Shown here in pieces: positions 1 to 8,739 of a DNA stretch of 64,000 nucleotides; position 1 is the first letter of the stretch, and every line of letters begins with the position of its first letter. The notes under the pieces were generated by a model. That model searched no databases, was not told where the DNA came from, and worked only from the letters and a program-made list of their open reading frames with translations. Location: NCBI RefSeq assembly GCF_017306545.1, contig NZ_JAFKID010000007.1:186001-250000 (forward strand). Direction: 5' to 3'. The position numbers and the translations under genes are program-made. The stretch comes from Mesorhizobium sp. GTDB taxonomy: Bacteria > Pseudomonadota > Alphaproteobacteria > Rhizobiales > Rhizobiaceae.

Positions 1-1
1 A

Positions 2-88
2 CTGGACGGCATCATCCGCGACGTCGTGCAAAAACCCTTCACGCTGGCCGAAATCCGCGAGCGTGTGAGCCGCGCGCTCGCCGCCTGA
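2..88 (+). CDS. C-terminal fragment of a probable response regulator
   Basis: Only the last 28 codons before a TGA are inside the window. The visible tail reads as a helix with a KPF motif followed by TLAEIRERVSRAL. In CheY-like receiver domains the conserved Lys-Pro pair of beta-5 is followed by exactly this kind of terminal helix, so a single-domain or C-terminal receiver is the likely identity. The phospho-acceptor Asp and everything upstream lie outside the window, so the partner kinase and output cannot be judged. Another protein ending in a KPF-plus-helix is possible. Confidence 0.5.
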   Translation: MDGIIRDVVQKPFTLAEIRERVSRALAA

Positions 89-117
89 CGGGCGCCCATT
101 CGACGATATAGCCGAAG

Positions 118-516
118 TCAGGAAACCGGCTCGGCTTCCGTGTCTGGCTGCGCTTCATTTTCCCAGAAGGTCAGCCGGTTGCCGAACGGATCGGTGACGG
201 TGACTTCCCTGGTCCGCCACGGCGTGTGCTCCAGCCCAGGCCTTGCGAAGCGGTATCTTTTCCCGATCAGGTCCTGGTGGAAGGCGACGATATCCCGCGT
301 CTCGATTCGCAGGGCCGAACCGGGCGTGCCGTCGCCATGATGCTCGCTCAAATGAAGGATGCAGGCATCGCGTGAGATACCGACGTAGAGCGGCGCATCG
401 TCGTCGAAGCGGTGCTCCCAGTCGATCCTGAAGCCGAGGAACCCGACGTAGAATTCACGCGCCTTGGCGATGTCGAAGATGCGCAGGATGGGCGTTACGC
501 CGCCGAGCTTCGTCAT
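118..516 (-). CDS. VOC (glyoxalase/bleomycin-resistance fold) family protein
   Basis: The 132-residue product has the single beta-alpha-beta-beta-beta module length of small vicinal-oxygen-chelate proteins. Its N-terminus (PILRIFDIAKAREFYVGFLG) is the classic first strand plus helix of the glyoxalase/bleomycin-resistance family, and the C-terminal DPFGNRLTFWE is the usual last strand, whose Glu is often a metal or drug-site residue. It stands alone, followed on the same strand by the TIGR02302 gene region. The substrate is unknown: the family includes antibiotic-binding proteins, dioxygenases and isomerases, and nothing here distinguishes them. Confidence 0.85.
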   Translation of the reverse strand: MTKLGGVTPILRIFDIAKAREFYVGFLGFRIDWEHRFDDDAPLYVGISRDACILHLSEHHGDGTPGSALRIETRDIVAFHQDLIGKRYRFARPGLEHTPWRTREVTVTDPFGNRLTFWENEAQPDTEAEPVS

Positions 517-560
517 GGTTCATCACCGCCGGACCACGTTCAAAGGATTTCGGATCGCGC

Positions 561-3179
561 CTATTTCTGCTCCAGCAGACGCTCCAGGTAGCTGCGTTCG
601 AGTTCGGGCGATAGCGCATTGCCCAGCCGCTTGCGGATGGCTTCGAGGATCTGGCGGGCGCGCTGGACGTCGATCTCGTCGGGAACCTTCACCGAATCGC
701 CGAAGTCGGGCCCCTGCGTGGCGCGCGGCCGGCCTAGCGGGTCGCGGTCGGCGTTCTGCCGGCCGCCTTCGCCGGAGCCGCCCTGATCGCCCTGCATGGC
801 CTGCAACTGCTTCATCATGTCCTGCGCGCCCTTGCGCAGCGCCTCCAGCGCGCGGCCCTGATGGCCGACCGCGCCTTCGCCGTCGGCGTCGCCCAGCGAC
901 TGCTCGGCGTTGCCCATCTCCTGGCCGGCGTCGCCAAAACCCTTGTTTGGCTGCATTCCCATGCCTTCCAGGCTCTTGCCGAGCTGGTCCAGGTCCTTCT
1001 GAAGCTTACCCTGGCCTTCCTGAAGCTGCTTGAGCGAGTCGGCGAACTCCTGCGGGGTCATCGGCTTGCCGCTGCCCTGGCCGCCCTGCTGGCCATTGCG
1101 CGACCGGCCCTCCTCGCCCTGCTGGCCGGGCATGTCCTGGTTGCCCTGCATGCCCTGGTCGTCGCCGAACTGCTGGTCGTCGCCGTCCTGGCCCGGCTGG
1201 CCGCGCTGCATGCGGAAAGTCTCGTTCATCATTTCCTGCTGGCGGCGCATGATCTCGCCGAGCTTGTCCATCTGCTGGCGCATCTCGCTCTGCCCGCGAC
1301 CCGCCTGCTGGCGGCGGCTGTTTTGCAGGTTGTTCATCATGTCTTCGAGCTGCGACAGCAATTGCTGGGCCTTGTCGCGGTCGCCCGATTTGGCGAGGTT
1401 CTCGATCTGGTCCATCATGCGCTCGAGGTCGCGCTGGCTGAGCTCCTTCGCGCCGTCGGGCGTCTGCGGGGCGTTCTTGTCGTTGGGATGGCGCTGAGCA
1501 TATTCGCGCAGGAAGTCCTGCATCGCCTGGCGCAATTCCTTCATCGCCTTGTCGATCTGTTCGTCGCTGGCGCCGTTCTTCAAAAGGTCCTGGAGGTTCT
1601 GCTGCGCCTGCCGCAGTTTCTTCTCGGCTGCCGAGAGGTTGCCTTCCTCGATGCCGAGCGCGATCTCCCACAGGTAGGAAACCACGCCGCGCAACTGGTC
1701 GTCGTTCTCGGCCAGCTTGAGGCGGCTGCGGGCGCTCATGATGGCGAGGTAATGCGCCATATTGTCGAACGTGTCTTCCGGCCGCAGCGTGATGGCGTCC
1801 ATCAAGTCGAGCACGCGCGGGCGGGCATTGGCATCGAGCGCCAAAAGGCGGCGCTGCTCGATGACGGCGCGCGCCAGCGGGTTGGTGAAGGGCCGCTCCG
1901 GCATGGTGAGCGTCTTCGTCTCGCTGCGGGCGACCTGGCCGGCGTCGTCGGTCGCCTCCAGCGTCAGCCGGACCGTCGAGCCGGCCCAGACATGCTCGGT
2001 CAGGTCCTTGGTGGTGCGGGCGGCCTTGGTCTTGCCGCCGCGGCGCGGCAGGGCCAGCGGCATTTCCGGAGCCGGGTAAAGCGGGCGGGCGCCCGGTGCC
2101 GTCGGCTCGGCCAGTTCGAAATCGGCCTTGGCCGAGGCAGCGCCGTAGTCGTCGTCGATCTCGTAGTTCAGTTCCAGCGTGCCGTTGACGGCGCGCTTCG
2201 GCTCGCCGGCGAAGCGGATCTGCGGGGCGGTGTCGGGCACGACGGAAAAGCGCCAGCGGCCGCGCTCGGCCTCGCCCGATTTCAGGATCAGCTCGCCATC
2301 GGCATTGAGCTTGCCGGAGAACTGGCGAACCGCTGTGCCATGCCCCGCATCGCCGGCGCCGGGAAGGCCGGCGCGGGGGGCTTCGGCGGCGGTCGCCGGC
2401 TCGATCACGCGGGTGTTGCCGCCGCTATCTTGATAGCCCAGCGTCTCGTCGCCCGCGCCACCGGTGACGCGCAGCGTGACGTCGCTGCCCTGCGGCACGG
2501 TGAAGGCGCTGGTACCCTGGTTGGCGTCGGCGGTAAGGAAGATCGGCGGCTTGCCGGTATAGGCGGGCGGCGTCACCCAGGCGTCGATGCGCGGGGGCAC
2601 CGTCTCGGTCGCCGGCCGCTGGCGGAAAGCGTCGGTGACGCTGCCGCCTTGCGGGCCGAGCGAGAAGGCGGCCGCCGCCACGAGGACGAGAGCCGGCAGG
2701 GCGCGCAGAGCCCACGGGTCGCGTTCGGGTACGCGCGGGCGCGGCAGGTCGGCTCCGAGCCGATCGAGGCGCAACGCCATGCGGCGCTGGTGCTCGTCCC
2801 ACAGCGCTTGCGAGAAGGCCGAGCCGTGGCCGCTCGGCCGGTCGGTGCGCACCTGCAAGGGCGCGTGGAGGAGCGCATTGGCCGCCTCGATGCGGCGGTC
2901 CACCTCGGCCGGTGTCGGCGGGCGGAAGAAGCGCAAGGGGTAGAGCGCCGCCAGCGCCGCGACGGCGAAGCCGATGACCGCGACAAGCCGCGCGGTGTCG
3001 GGAAGGCGCGAAAACAGACCGAACCAGGCGGTGCTCAGGAACAGGGCAACGACGACGAGAAGCGGCAGCGCCAACGGCCAGCCGCGTTCGACGACAATGG
3101 CCGCGCGCGTCGCCAGCCGGCTGGCTGCCAGCCGTGCCGCAAGCGCTCGTCCTGTGCTGACTTCGGGTCGTTCCGTCAT
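561..3179 (-). CDS. TIGR02302/DUF4175 family large membrane protein with Gln/Met-rich tail
   Basis: A protein of about 872 residues using ATG 3179 (MTERPEVS). The open frame continues to 3266, but that extension is Arg-rich and unlike protein. Residues about 33-86 hold two hydrophobic segments and a third lies near 157-176, anchoring it in the inner membrane. A long periplasmic-type middle region follows. The section from about residue 540 to 800 is rich in Gln, Met, Gly and Asp with low-complexity runs and probable coiled coil. This architecture matches the TIGR02302 family common in Rhizobiales, whose function is not established. It lies downstream of lysA on the same strand, about 160 bp away, and may be cotranscribed. 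Confidence 0.85.
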   Translation of the reverse strand: MTERPEVSTGRALAARLAASRLATRAAIVVERGWPLALPLLVVVALFLSTAWFGLFSRLPDTARLVAVIGFAVAALAALYPLRFFRPPTPAEVDRRIEAANALLHAPLQVRTDRPSGHGSAFSQALWDEHQRRMALRLDRLGADLPRPRVPERDPWALRALPALVLVAAAAFSLGPQGGSVTDAFRQRPATETVPPRIDAWVTPPAYTGKPPIFLTADANQGTSAFTVPQGSDVTLRVTGGAGDETLGYQDSGGNTRVIEPATAAEAPRAGLPGAGDAGHGTAVRQFSGKLNADGELILKSGEAERGRWRFSVVPDTAPQIRFAGEPKRAVNGTLELNYEIDDDYGAASAKADFELAEPTAPGARPLYPAPEMPLALPRRGGKTKAARTTKDLTEHVWAGSTVRLTLEATDDAGQVARSETKTLTMPERPFTNPLARAVIEQRRLLALDANARPRVLDLMDAITLRPEDTFDNMAHYLAIMSARSRLKLAENDDQLRGVVSYLWEIALGIEEGNLSAAEKKLRQAQQNLQDLLKNGASDEQIDKAMKELRQAMQDFLREYAQRHPNDKNAPQTPDGAKELSQRDLERMMDQIENLAKSGDRDKAQQLLSQLEDMMNNLQNSRRQQAGRGQSEMRQQMDKLGEIMRRQQEMMNETFRMQRGQPGQDGDDQQFGDDQGMQGNQDMPGQQGEEGRSRNGQQGGQGSGKPMTPQEFADSLKQLQEGQGKLQKDLDQLGKSLEGMGMQPNKGFGDAGQEMGNAEQSLGDADGEGAVGHQGRALEALRKGAQDMMKQLQAMQGDQGGSGEGGRQNADRDPLGRPRATQGPDFGDSVKVPDEIDVQRARQILEAIRKRLGNALSPELERSYLERLLEQK

Positions 3180-3340
3180 CGGCCCTTGTTCACCGGCTCT
3201 CTGGCCGGACCTTGCGGCGGACCGGAATGGCCTTCGCCGCACCGTTCGAACAATACCAGCAAACACGGCAAAGGCGAGGCGGTTCCCCTAAAAGATGGGC
3301 TCGGTCCGGACGGTTCGCCGGAAAGCGGAGCGCGGCTGCG

Positions 3341-4606
3341 CTACAGCCAGTCGGGCAGGCGGTCGAGGCCGATCAGGTCGTCATAGGTCTGGCGCGGGCG
3401 CACGATCGCGAAACGGTCGCCATCCACCAGCACCTCCGGCACCAGAAGCCTTGTGTTGTAGGTGCCGGCCTGCACGGCGCCGTAGGCGCCGGCGGTGCCG
3501 ACGGCGATCAGGTCGCCGGCCTTCAGGCGCGGAAGATCGCGGTCGAGGCCGAGATAGTCGCCGGTCTCGCAGACCGGGCCGACGATATCGACCTTCAGGC
3601 GCGGCGCGTCGGGCGCCGGCTGCATCACCGGGCGGATGTCGTGGAAAGCGTCGTACAGCGTGGGGCGGATGAGGTCGTTCATCGCCGCATCGACGATGAG
3701 GAAATTTTTCGCATCGCCTTCCTTCACGAAAACAACCTCCGCGACGAGAATGCCGGCATTGCCGACGATCATGCGGCCGGGCTCGAACATCACCTTGAGG
3801 CCGAGCTTGGAGACATGCTTCTTCACCACGGCGGCGTAGGCGTCCGGCAGCGGCGGCGGGTTGTTGTCGGCGCGGTAGGGGATGCCCAGGCCGCCGCCGA
3901 GATCGACATGGTCGATGGCGTGGCCGTCGGCGCGCAGCATGTCGACCAGATCGACCAGCAGGCCGAAAGCGTCGTCGAACGGCTGCAATTCGGTGATCTG
4001 GCTGCCGATGTGCATGTCGATGCCGGTGACGCGGATGCCCAGCAGTTCGGCAGCGCGGCGGTAGACCTCGCGGGCGCGCTGGCGGGGAATGCCGAACTTG
4101 TTCTCGGCCTTGCCGGTGGAGATCTTCTTGTGGGTCTTCGCATCGACATCGGGGTTGATGCGCAGCGAAACGGGCGCGGTCTTGCCGAGCGCCGTAGCGC
4201 GGGCCGAGAGCAGTTCCAGTTCCGGCTCCGATTCGACGTTGAAGCACAGGATGCCGGCTTCAAGGGCGAAATCCATTTCCTGCGCCGTCTTGCCGACACC
4301 GGAGAACAGGATTTTTCCGGCGGGAATGCCGGCGGCCATCGCGCGGCGCATCTCGCCTTCGGAGACGACGTCGGCGCCGGCGCCGAGCCTGGCCAGCGTC
4401 TTCAGCACGGCCTGGTTGGAGTTCGCCTTCATGGCGTAGCAGACCAGCGTGTCGAGCCCGGCGAAGGCCTGTGAGAAGACGCGGAAATGCCGGGTCAGCG
4501 TCGCCGTCGAATAGCAGTAGAACGGCGTGCCGACCGCCGCGGCGATATCGGGGATCGCGACGTCCTCGGCATGGAGCACGCCGTCGCGGTAGTCGAAATG
4601 GTTCAT
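3341..4606 (-). CDS. lysA: Diaminopimelate decarboxylase
   Basis: Catalyses the last step of lysine synthesis, PLP-dependent decarboxylation of meso-diaminopimelate, in the cytoplasm. The 421 residues are the normal family length. The PLP lysine lies in CYAMKANSNQ (K60). The barrel strand HIGSQI, the glycine-rich phosphate-binding DLGGGLGIPY, and the C-terminal GPVCETGD with the catalytic Cys contributed across the dimer are all present. Start ATG 4606 gives the usual N-terminus. The small lipoprotein at 4664-4876 is immediately upstream on the same strand, then argH, so a lysine/arginine-linked cluster argH - lipoprotein - lysA is likely. Confidence 0.97.
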   Translation of the reverse strand: MNHFDYRDGVLHAEDVAIPDIAAAVGTPFYCYSTATLTRHFRVFSQAFAGLDTLVCYAMKANSNQAVLKTLARLGAGADVVSEGEMRRAMAAGIPAGKILFSGVGKTAQEMDFALEAGILCFNVESEPELELLSARATALGKTAPVSLRINPDVDAKTHKKISTGKAENKFGIPRQRAREVYRRAAELLGIRVTGIDMHIGSQITELQPFDDAFGLLVDLVDMLRADGHAIDHVDLGGGLGIPYRADNNPPPLPDAYAAVVKKHVSKLGLKVMFEPGRMIVGNAGILVAEVVFVKEGDAKNFLIVDAAMNDLIRPTLYDAFHDIRPVMQPAPDAPRLKVDIVGPVCETGDYLGLDRDLPRLKAGDLIAVGTAGAYGAVQAGTYNTRLLVPEVLVDGDRFAIVRPRQTYDDLIGLDRLPDWL

Positions 4607-4663
4607 GGATGCGGCCTTCGGGAAACGGAACCGGAGCGAGCGCGGCTCTCCGGCCGATATTGT

Positions 4664-4876
4664 CTACTGGATCAGCCTGTCGAGGAGGAAGGGCTTGTCC
4701 GTTTCCGGTTTCTCCGGCTCGGGCGGCAGCGGCTTCTTGGCCTTCTCGGCGTCCTTGCGAGCCTGCACGGCGGCCCCGTAGGGCGTATCGAGCTGCCCCG
4801 GCCTGCGGCCGCAGGCCGAAACCAGCGCCATGGTTGCCACGAGCGCCAGCGCCGTGAATATCCTGCCTGCGGTCAT
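4664..4876 (-). CDS. lptM: Small LptM/YifL-like lipoprotein
   Basis: A 70-residue protein with a signal peptide (ALALVATMALVSAC) ending in a lipobox LVSAC, so Cys22 should be lipidated. The mature part is short, charged and Pro/Lys-rich (PPEPEKPETDKP), typical of LptM-like lipoproteins. In enterobacteria LptM assists LptD maturation and is encoded just upstream of dapF. Here it sits 57 bp upstream of lysA, a similar association with diaminopimelate/lysine genes. The family call rests on size, lipobox plus following GRR-PGQLDTPYG-type sequence, and neighbourhood. Functional equivalence to E. coli LptM is inferred. Confidence 0.75.
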   Translation of the reverse strand: MTAGRIFTALALVATMALVSACGRRPGQLDTPYGAAVQARKDAEKAKKPLPPEPEKPETDKPFLLDRLIQ

Positions 4877-4975
4877 CGCTGCGTCCGTCCGTTCTGCCTG
4901 TTCACGTGAGCAATGCGCCGCTGCGCAATGGCCGGTCCGGCTATAGCCGAGTTTGCAATTAAATGCACCCCGCCC

Positions 4976-6376
4976 TCATGCTTTGGCGAGCCGCTTCTTC
5001 CAGGCGCGGACCTGCTTCTTCACTTCCGCCGGCGCGGTGCCTCCGTAAGACGTGCGGCTCTTCACCGAATTCTGCACCGTCAGCACTGAGAAAACGGCGT
5101 CGGTGATGCCGGGATGGATCGATTGCAGGTCCGCGAGCGACAGCTTCTCCAGTCCGACCTTCTTACCCTCGGCCAGAGCCACGGCGCGGCCGGTGACGTG
5201 GTGCGCCTCGCGGAAGGGCAGGCCGAGCGTCCTGACCAGCCAGTCGGCGAGGTCGGTGGCGGTGGCATAACCGGAACCGGCGGCTTTCTTCATGGCCGCC
5301 TCGTTGACGGTCAGATCACGCACCATGCCGGTCATCGCCGCCAGCATCAGGTCGAGCGTCTCGGCGGTGTCGAAGACGGCTTCCTTGTCTTCCTGCATGT
5401 CCTTGGAATAGGTCAGCGGCAGGCCCTTCATGACGGTGAGCAGACCGATCAGGTGGCCGTTGACGCGGCCGGTCTTGGCGCGCACCAGTTCGGCGGCGTC
5501 CGGGTTCTTCTTCTGCGGCATGATCGAGGAGCCGGTGGAAAACTGGTCCGACAGCCGCACGAAGCCGAACTGCGGCGTCGACCAGATGACGATCTCTTCC
5601 GCCAGCCGTGAAAGATGCGTGGCCGAGATGGCGGCGACGGACAAAAACTCCAGCGCGAAGTCGCGGTCGGAAACGCTGTCGAGCGAATTGCGGGTCGGCT
5701 CGCGGAAGCCGAGCGCCTTGGCCGTTCTGTGGCGATCGATCGGGAAGGAGGTACCGGCGAGCGCCGCCGCGCCCAGCGGGCTTTCGTCCATGCGCGCCAG
5801 CGCGTCGTGGACGCGCGACAGGTCGCGCGAAAACATCTCGACATAGGCCATACAGTGATGGCCGAACGTCACCGGCTGGGCGGTCTGGAGATGGGTGAAG
5901 CCGGGCATGACGGTGCCGGCGTGTTCCTCGGCGCGGTCGAGAAAGGCCGCGATCAGGCCCTTGAGCGCGGCGGCAACGCGGAAAAGCTCGTCCTTGACCC
6001 AGAGGCGGAAATCGACGGCCACCTGGTCGTTGCGCGAGCGTGCCGTATGCAGGCGCCCCGCCGCCGGGCCGATCAGTTCGGCAAGGCGGGCCTCGATGTT
6101 CATATGAATGTCTTCGAGTTTCTTCGAGAAGGCGAAGGAGCCTGCCTCGATCTCTTTCAGAATCGTGTTCAGGCCGTGAGCGATTTTTTCTTGATCGGCC
6201 GTCGAAATAATGCCCGTTTCGGCGAGCATTTCGCTGTGAGCGAGCGAGCCGCGGATGTCCTGCGCATAGAGCTTGCGGTCGAAGTCGATGGAAGCGTTGA
6301 TCGCCTCCATGATCGCCGCCGGCCCCGAGGCAAAACGTCCGCCCCACATCTGGTTGCTGGCCTTTGTGTCGCTCAT
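4976..6376 (-). CDS. argH: Argininosuccinate lyase
   Basis: Cleaves argininosuccinate to arginine and fumarate in the cytoplasm. The 466-residue product from ATG 6376 ([15 protein letters not shown]) has the normal length. The family signature [12 protein letters not shown] carries the catalytic Ser and Lys, and [10 protein letters not shown] and the TFGHHCMAY region are also intact. An open frame extends upstream of this start, but it runs over the divergent tlpA gene and has no homology-like sequence. The gene is divergent from the TlpA gene, with start codons only 45 bp apart, so the two promoters must overlap. The lipoprotein and lysA follow on the same strand. Confidence 0.97.
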   Translation of the reverse strand: MSDTKASNQMWGGRFASGPAAIMEAINASIDFDRKLYAQDIRGSLAHSEMLAETGIISTADQEKIAHGLNTILKEIEAGSFAFSKKLEDIHMNIEARLAELIGPAAGRLHTARSRNDQVAVDFRLWVKDELFRVAAALKGLIAAFLDRAEEHAGTVMPGFTHLQTAQPVTFGHHCMAYVEMFSRDLSRVHDALARMDESPLGAAALAGTSFPIDRHRTAKALGFREPTRNSLDSVSDRDFALEFLSVAAISATHLSRLAEEIVIWSTPQFGFVRLSDQFSTGSSIMPQKKNPDAAELVRAKTGRVNGHLIGLLTVMKGLPLTYSKDMQEDKEAVFDTAETLDLMLAAMTGMVRDLTVNEAAMKKAAGSGYATATDLADWLVRTLGLPFREAHHVTGRAVALAEGKKVGLEKLSLADLQSIHPGITDAVFSVLTVQNSVKSRTSYGGTAPAEVKKQVRAWKKRLAKA

Positions 6377-6421
6377 CGTTATAACCCGCTCGACCAAACC
6401 GTTTCGGAAGTTATCTGGACC

Positions 6422-7102
6422 ATGGCAAACGGCAGAACCCTTTTCCCGGCCCCGCGCCTGGTGCTCGCCGCGCTGGTGGCCGGCGCGCTGGCCGGCGCGG
6501 TCGCGGTATATGTCAGGGAGAGCGGGTCTGGCAACACGCCGGCCGATACGGTCGCGGCGGCCTCCGGTGCCGACGACACCGCCTGCGCCGCCAAGGCCGG
6601 CAAGGCCAAGACCGTCGCCGCTTCGGCCACCGGCGAGGTGGCGGCGCTGATGCCGGCCGACCCGCCCATGTCGTTGAAGGCGTTTTCCTTCAACGGGCCG
6701 GACGGCAAGCCGATGACGCTGGCCGATCACAAAGGCAAGACGGTGCTGCTCAACCTGTGGGCGACGTGGTGCGCGCCCTGTCGCGCCGAGATGCCGGCGC
6801 TCGACGCCTTGCAGAAGGAAATGGGCGGCGACCGCTTCGAGGTCGTCGCCGTCAACGTCGACACCGGCGACGACGCCAAGCCGAAAAAATTCCTCGCCGA
6901 TATCGGCGTCCACACGCTCGGCTACTATCGCGACGCGACGATGGGCCTGTTCAACGACGCCAAGCAGCGCGGGCTGGCGCTCGGCCTGCCCGTCACCATG
7001 CTGGTGGACGGCGAGGGCTGCCTCATCGGCCATATGAACGGGCCTGCCGAATGGGCGAGCCCCGACGCGCGCAAGCTCATCGACGCGGCGCTCGCGAGCT
7101 GA
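6422..7102 (+). CDS. TlpA/ResA-like membrane-anchored thiol:disulfide oxidoreductase
   Basis: A 226-residue protein with an N-terminal membrane anchor (residues 12-30) and a periplasmic thioredoxin fold. The redox motif WCAPC (C117, C120) follows the typical [18 protein letters not shown] strand-turn. The family (TlpA, ResA, CcmG) reduces apocytochrome c or Cu-protein cysteines in the periplasm. TlpA in rhizobia serves cytochrome aa3 assembly, but no cytochrome genes are nearby to indicate the target. Two further Cys in the linker and C-terminal region (near residue 55 and about 200) are visible. ATG 6422 lies directly after the argH start region, and the gene is followed by the ugp promoter. 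Confidence 0.88.
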   Translation: MANGRTLFPAPRLVLAALVAGALAGAVAVYVRESGSGNTPADTVAAASGADDTACAAKAGKAKTVAASATGEVAALMPADPPMSLKAFSFNGPDGKPMTLADHKGKTVLLNLWATWCAPCRAEMPALDALQKEMGGDRFEVVAVNVDTGDDAKPKKFLADIGVHTLGYYRDATMGLFNDAKQRGLALGLPVTMLVDGEGCLIGHMNGPAEWASPDARKLIDAALAS

Positions 7103-7178
7103 AGCGCCTCATCCGCACTTTACGCAAACGAAACCGAAGCGAACGCGACTAGCGCGTTCACGCGCTCGTAACAAAACT

Positions 7179-7208
7179 ATTGTGCTGCTGTCACAATCCG
7201 CCGATACT
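7179..7208 (+). promoter_or_regulatory. Putative ugpB promoter with inverted repeat
   Basis: A -35-like TTGTGC (7180-7185) and -10-like GATACT (7203-7208) are 17 bp apart, 46 bp upstream of the ugpB start. A perfect 6-bp inverted repeat ATTGTG / CACAAT (7179-7184 and 7192-7197) overlaps the -35 and spacer, as an operator would. A regulator cannot be named. A Pho box, as in E. coli ugp, is not convincingly present. Confidence 0.45.
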
Positions 7209-7253
7209 CCCGACCGCGAATATATTTCGCCAATGACAGATCGGGAGAGAGAT

Positions 7254-8564
7254 ATGAAATTTCACGCCTTTGCGGCCGGCGTCGCCGCCACCTTGACCCT
7301 GTTCACCACCACGTCGGCTTTCGCCGTGACACAGATTTCCTGGTGGCACGCCATGACGGGCGCCAATGCCGAGGTCGTCGACAAGATCTCCAAGGACTTC
7401 AACGCCAGCCAGAAGGACTACGAGATCGTCCCGGTCTTCAAGGGTACCTATCCCGAGGCGCTGAACGCCGGCATCGCCGCCTTCCGCGCCAAGCAGGCGC
7501 CGGACATCATCCAGGTCTTCGACGTCGGCACCGGCGTCATGATGGCGGCCGAAGGGGCGGTGAAGCCGGTGGCCGAAGTGCTGGAAGGCGCCGGCATGAA
7601 GTTCGACAAGAGCCAGTACCTGCCGGGCATCGTCGGCTACTATTCCAAGCCCGACGGCACGATGCTGTCCTTCCCCTACAACTCCTCCTCGCCGATCCTC
7701 TATTACAACAAGGACATCTTCAAGAAGGCGGGCCTCGACGAGAACACGCCGCCCAAGACCTGGAACGAGGTCTGGGACATGGCCAAGAAGATCAAGACCA
7801 GCGGCGCGGCTGCCTGCGGCTACACCTCGACATGGCTGACCTGGATTCACCTGGAGAATTTCGCGGCCTGGAACAACGTGCCGTGGGCGACGAACCAGAA
7901 CGGCCTTGCCGGCGGCACGCCGGAACTGGAAATCAACGCGCCGATCTACGTCAACCACTTCCAGAAGCTGGCCGATCTCGCCAAGGACGGCACCTTCAAA
8001 TACGGCGGCCGTACGTCGGAAGCCAAGCAACTCTTCCTCGCCGGCGAATGCGGCATCCTGACCGAATCCTCCGGCGGCCTCGGCGATATCGTCAAGTCCG
8101 GCATGAACTACGGCATCGGCCAGCTGCCCTATGACAGCGACGCCAAGGGCGCGCCGCAGAACACCACGCCGGGCGGCGCCAGCCTGTGGGTGTTCGGCGG
8201 CAAGTCGGACGAGCAGTACAAGGGCATTGCCGCCTTCTTCGCCTATCTGTCGCAGACGGACGTGCAGGAATACCTGCACCAGAAGTCCGGCTACCTGCCT
8301 GTTACGCTGGCCGCCTACGAGGCGACGAAGAAGTCGGGTTTCTATGAGAAGAATCCCGGCCGCGAGACGCCGATCCTGCAAATGATGGGCAAGGAGCCGA
8401 CCGAGAACTCGAAGGGCGTGCGCCTGCCCAATCTGCCGCAGGTGCGCGACATCCAGAACGAGGAGTTCGAGAACATGCTGGCCGGCAAGGAAACCGCCCA
8501 GCAGGCGCTCGATAACGCCGTCAAGCGCGGCAACGCCGCGATCAAGGAAGCGACGGGCGGTTGA
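7254..8564 (+). CDS. ugpB: sn-glycerol-3-phosphate ABC transporter, periplasmic binding protein
   Basis: A 436-residue cluster-B solute-binding protein with a Sec signal peptide (residues about 1-23, cut after TTSAFA). It matches UgpB in length and in characteristic blocks: ISWWHAMTGANAEVVDKI at the mature N-terminus, FPYNSSSPILYYNKD, TPPKTWNEVW and NTTPGGASLWVFGGK. ATG 7254 is chosen because GGGAGAGAG lies just upstream and the signal peptide begins there; an in-frame ATG at 7233 is less likely. It is the first gene of ugpBAEC and binds glycerol-3-phosphate or its diesters for import. No ugpQ phosphodiesterase gene is present downstream. Confidence 0.93.
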   Translation: MKFHAFAAGVAATLTLFTTTSAFAVTQISWWHAMTGANAEVVDKISKDFNASQKDYEIVPVFKGTYPEALNAGIAAFRAKQAPDIIQVFDVGTGVMMAAEGAVKPVAEVLEGAGMKFDKSQYLPGIVGYYSKPDGTMLSFPYNSSSPILYYNKDIFKKAGLDENTPPKTWNEVWDMAKKIKTSGAAACGYTSTWLTWIHLENFAAWNNVPWATNQNGLAGGTPELEINAPIYVNHFQKLADLAKDGTFKYGGRTSEAKQLFLAGECGILTESSGGLGDIVKSGMNYGIGQLPYDSDAKGAPQNTTPGGASLWVFGGKSDEQYKGIAAFFAYLSQTDVQEYLHQKSGYLPVTLAAYEATKKSGFYEKNPGRETPILQMMGKEPTENSKGVRLPNLPQVRDIQNEEFENMLAGKETAQQALDNAVKRGNAAIKEATGG

Positions 8565-8580
8565 GCGGCGCCGGCGGTTT

Positions 8581-8733
8581 CTCCCCCCTTGAGGGGGAGA
8601 TGGCCGCTCAGCGGCCAGAGAGGGTCATGGCGGACGTGAACCGACGCTTTCTTGACGAAGCGCTGAAGGAGGTACCTTCTGCGGCAACCCCCTCCGCCCG
8701 CTTCGCGGGCACCTCCCCCTCAAAGGGGGAGGG
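8581..8733. repeat. Mosaic palindromic repeat, copy 1 (ugpB-ugpA)
   Basis: About 153 bp bounded by mutually inverted C-rich/G-rich ends (CTCCCCCCTTGAGGGGGAG and CCTCCCCCTCAAAGGGGGAG), each itself hairpin-forming. Internal hairpins are TGGCCGCTCAGCGGCCA and CCCGCTTCGCGGG. Copies 2 (9636-9788) and 3 (48011-48174) share the ends but not the centre. The 3' end GGGGGAGGG doubles as the Shine-Dalgarno of ugpA. Confidence 0.85.
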
Positions 8734-8739
8734 TCGAGC

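Noticed and set aside
861-3386. 841-codon open frame on the + strand opposite the TIGR02302 gene
   Set aside because: It is antisense to a recognisable membrane protein. Its sequence is a Leu/Ala/Arg/His-rich by-product of high GC and has no ribosome-binding site.
7160-7200. Pho box upstream of ugpB
   Set aside because: Only GTAACAA and GTCACAA 22 bp apart are seen; the intermediate repeat expected for PhoB is missing.
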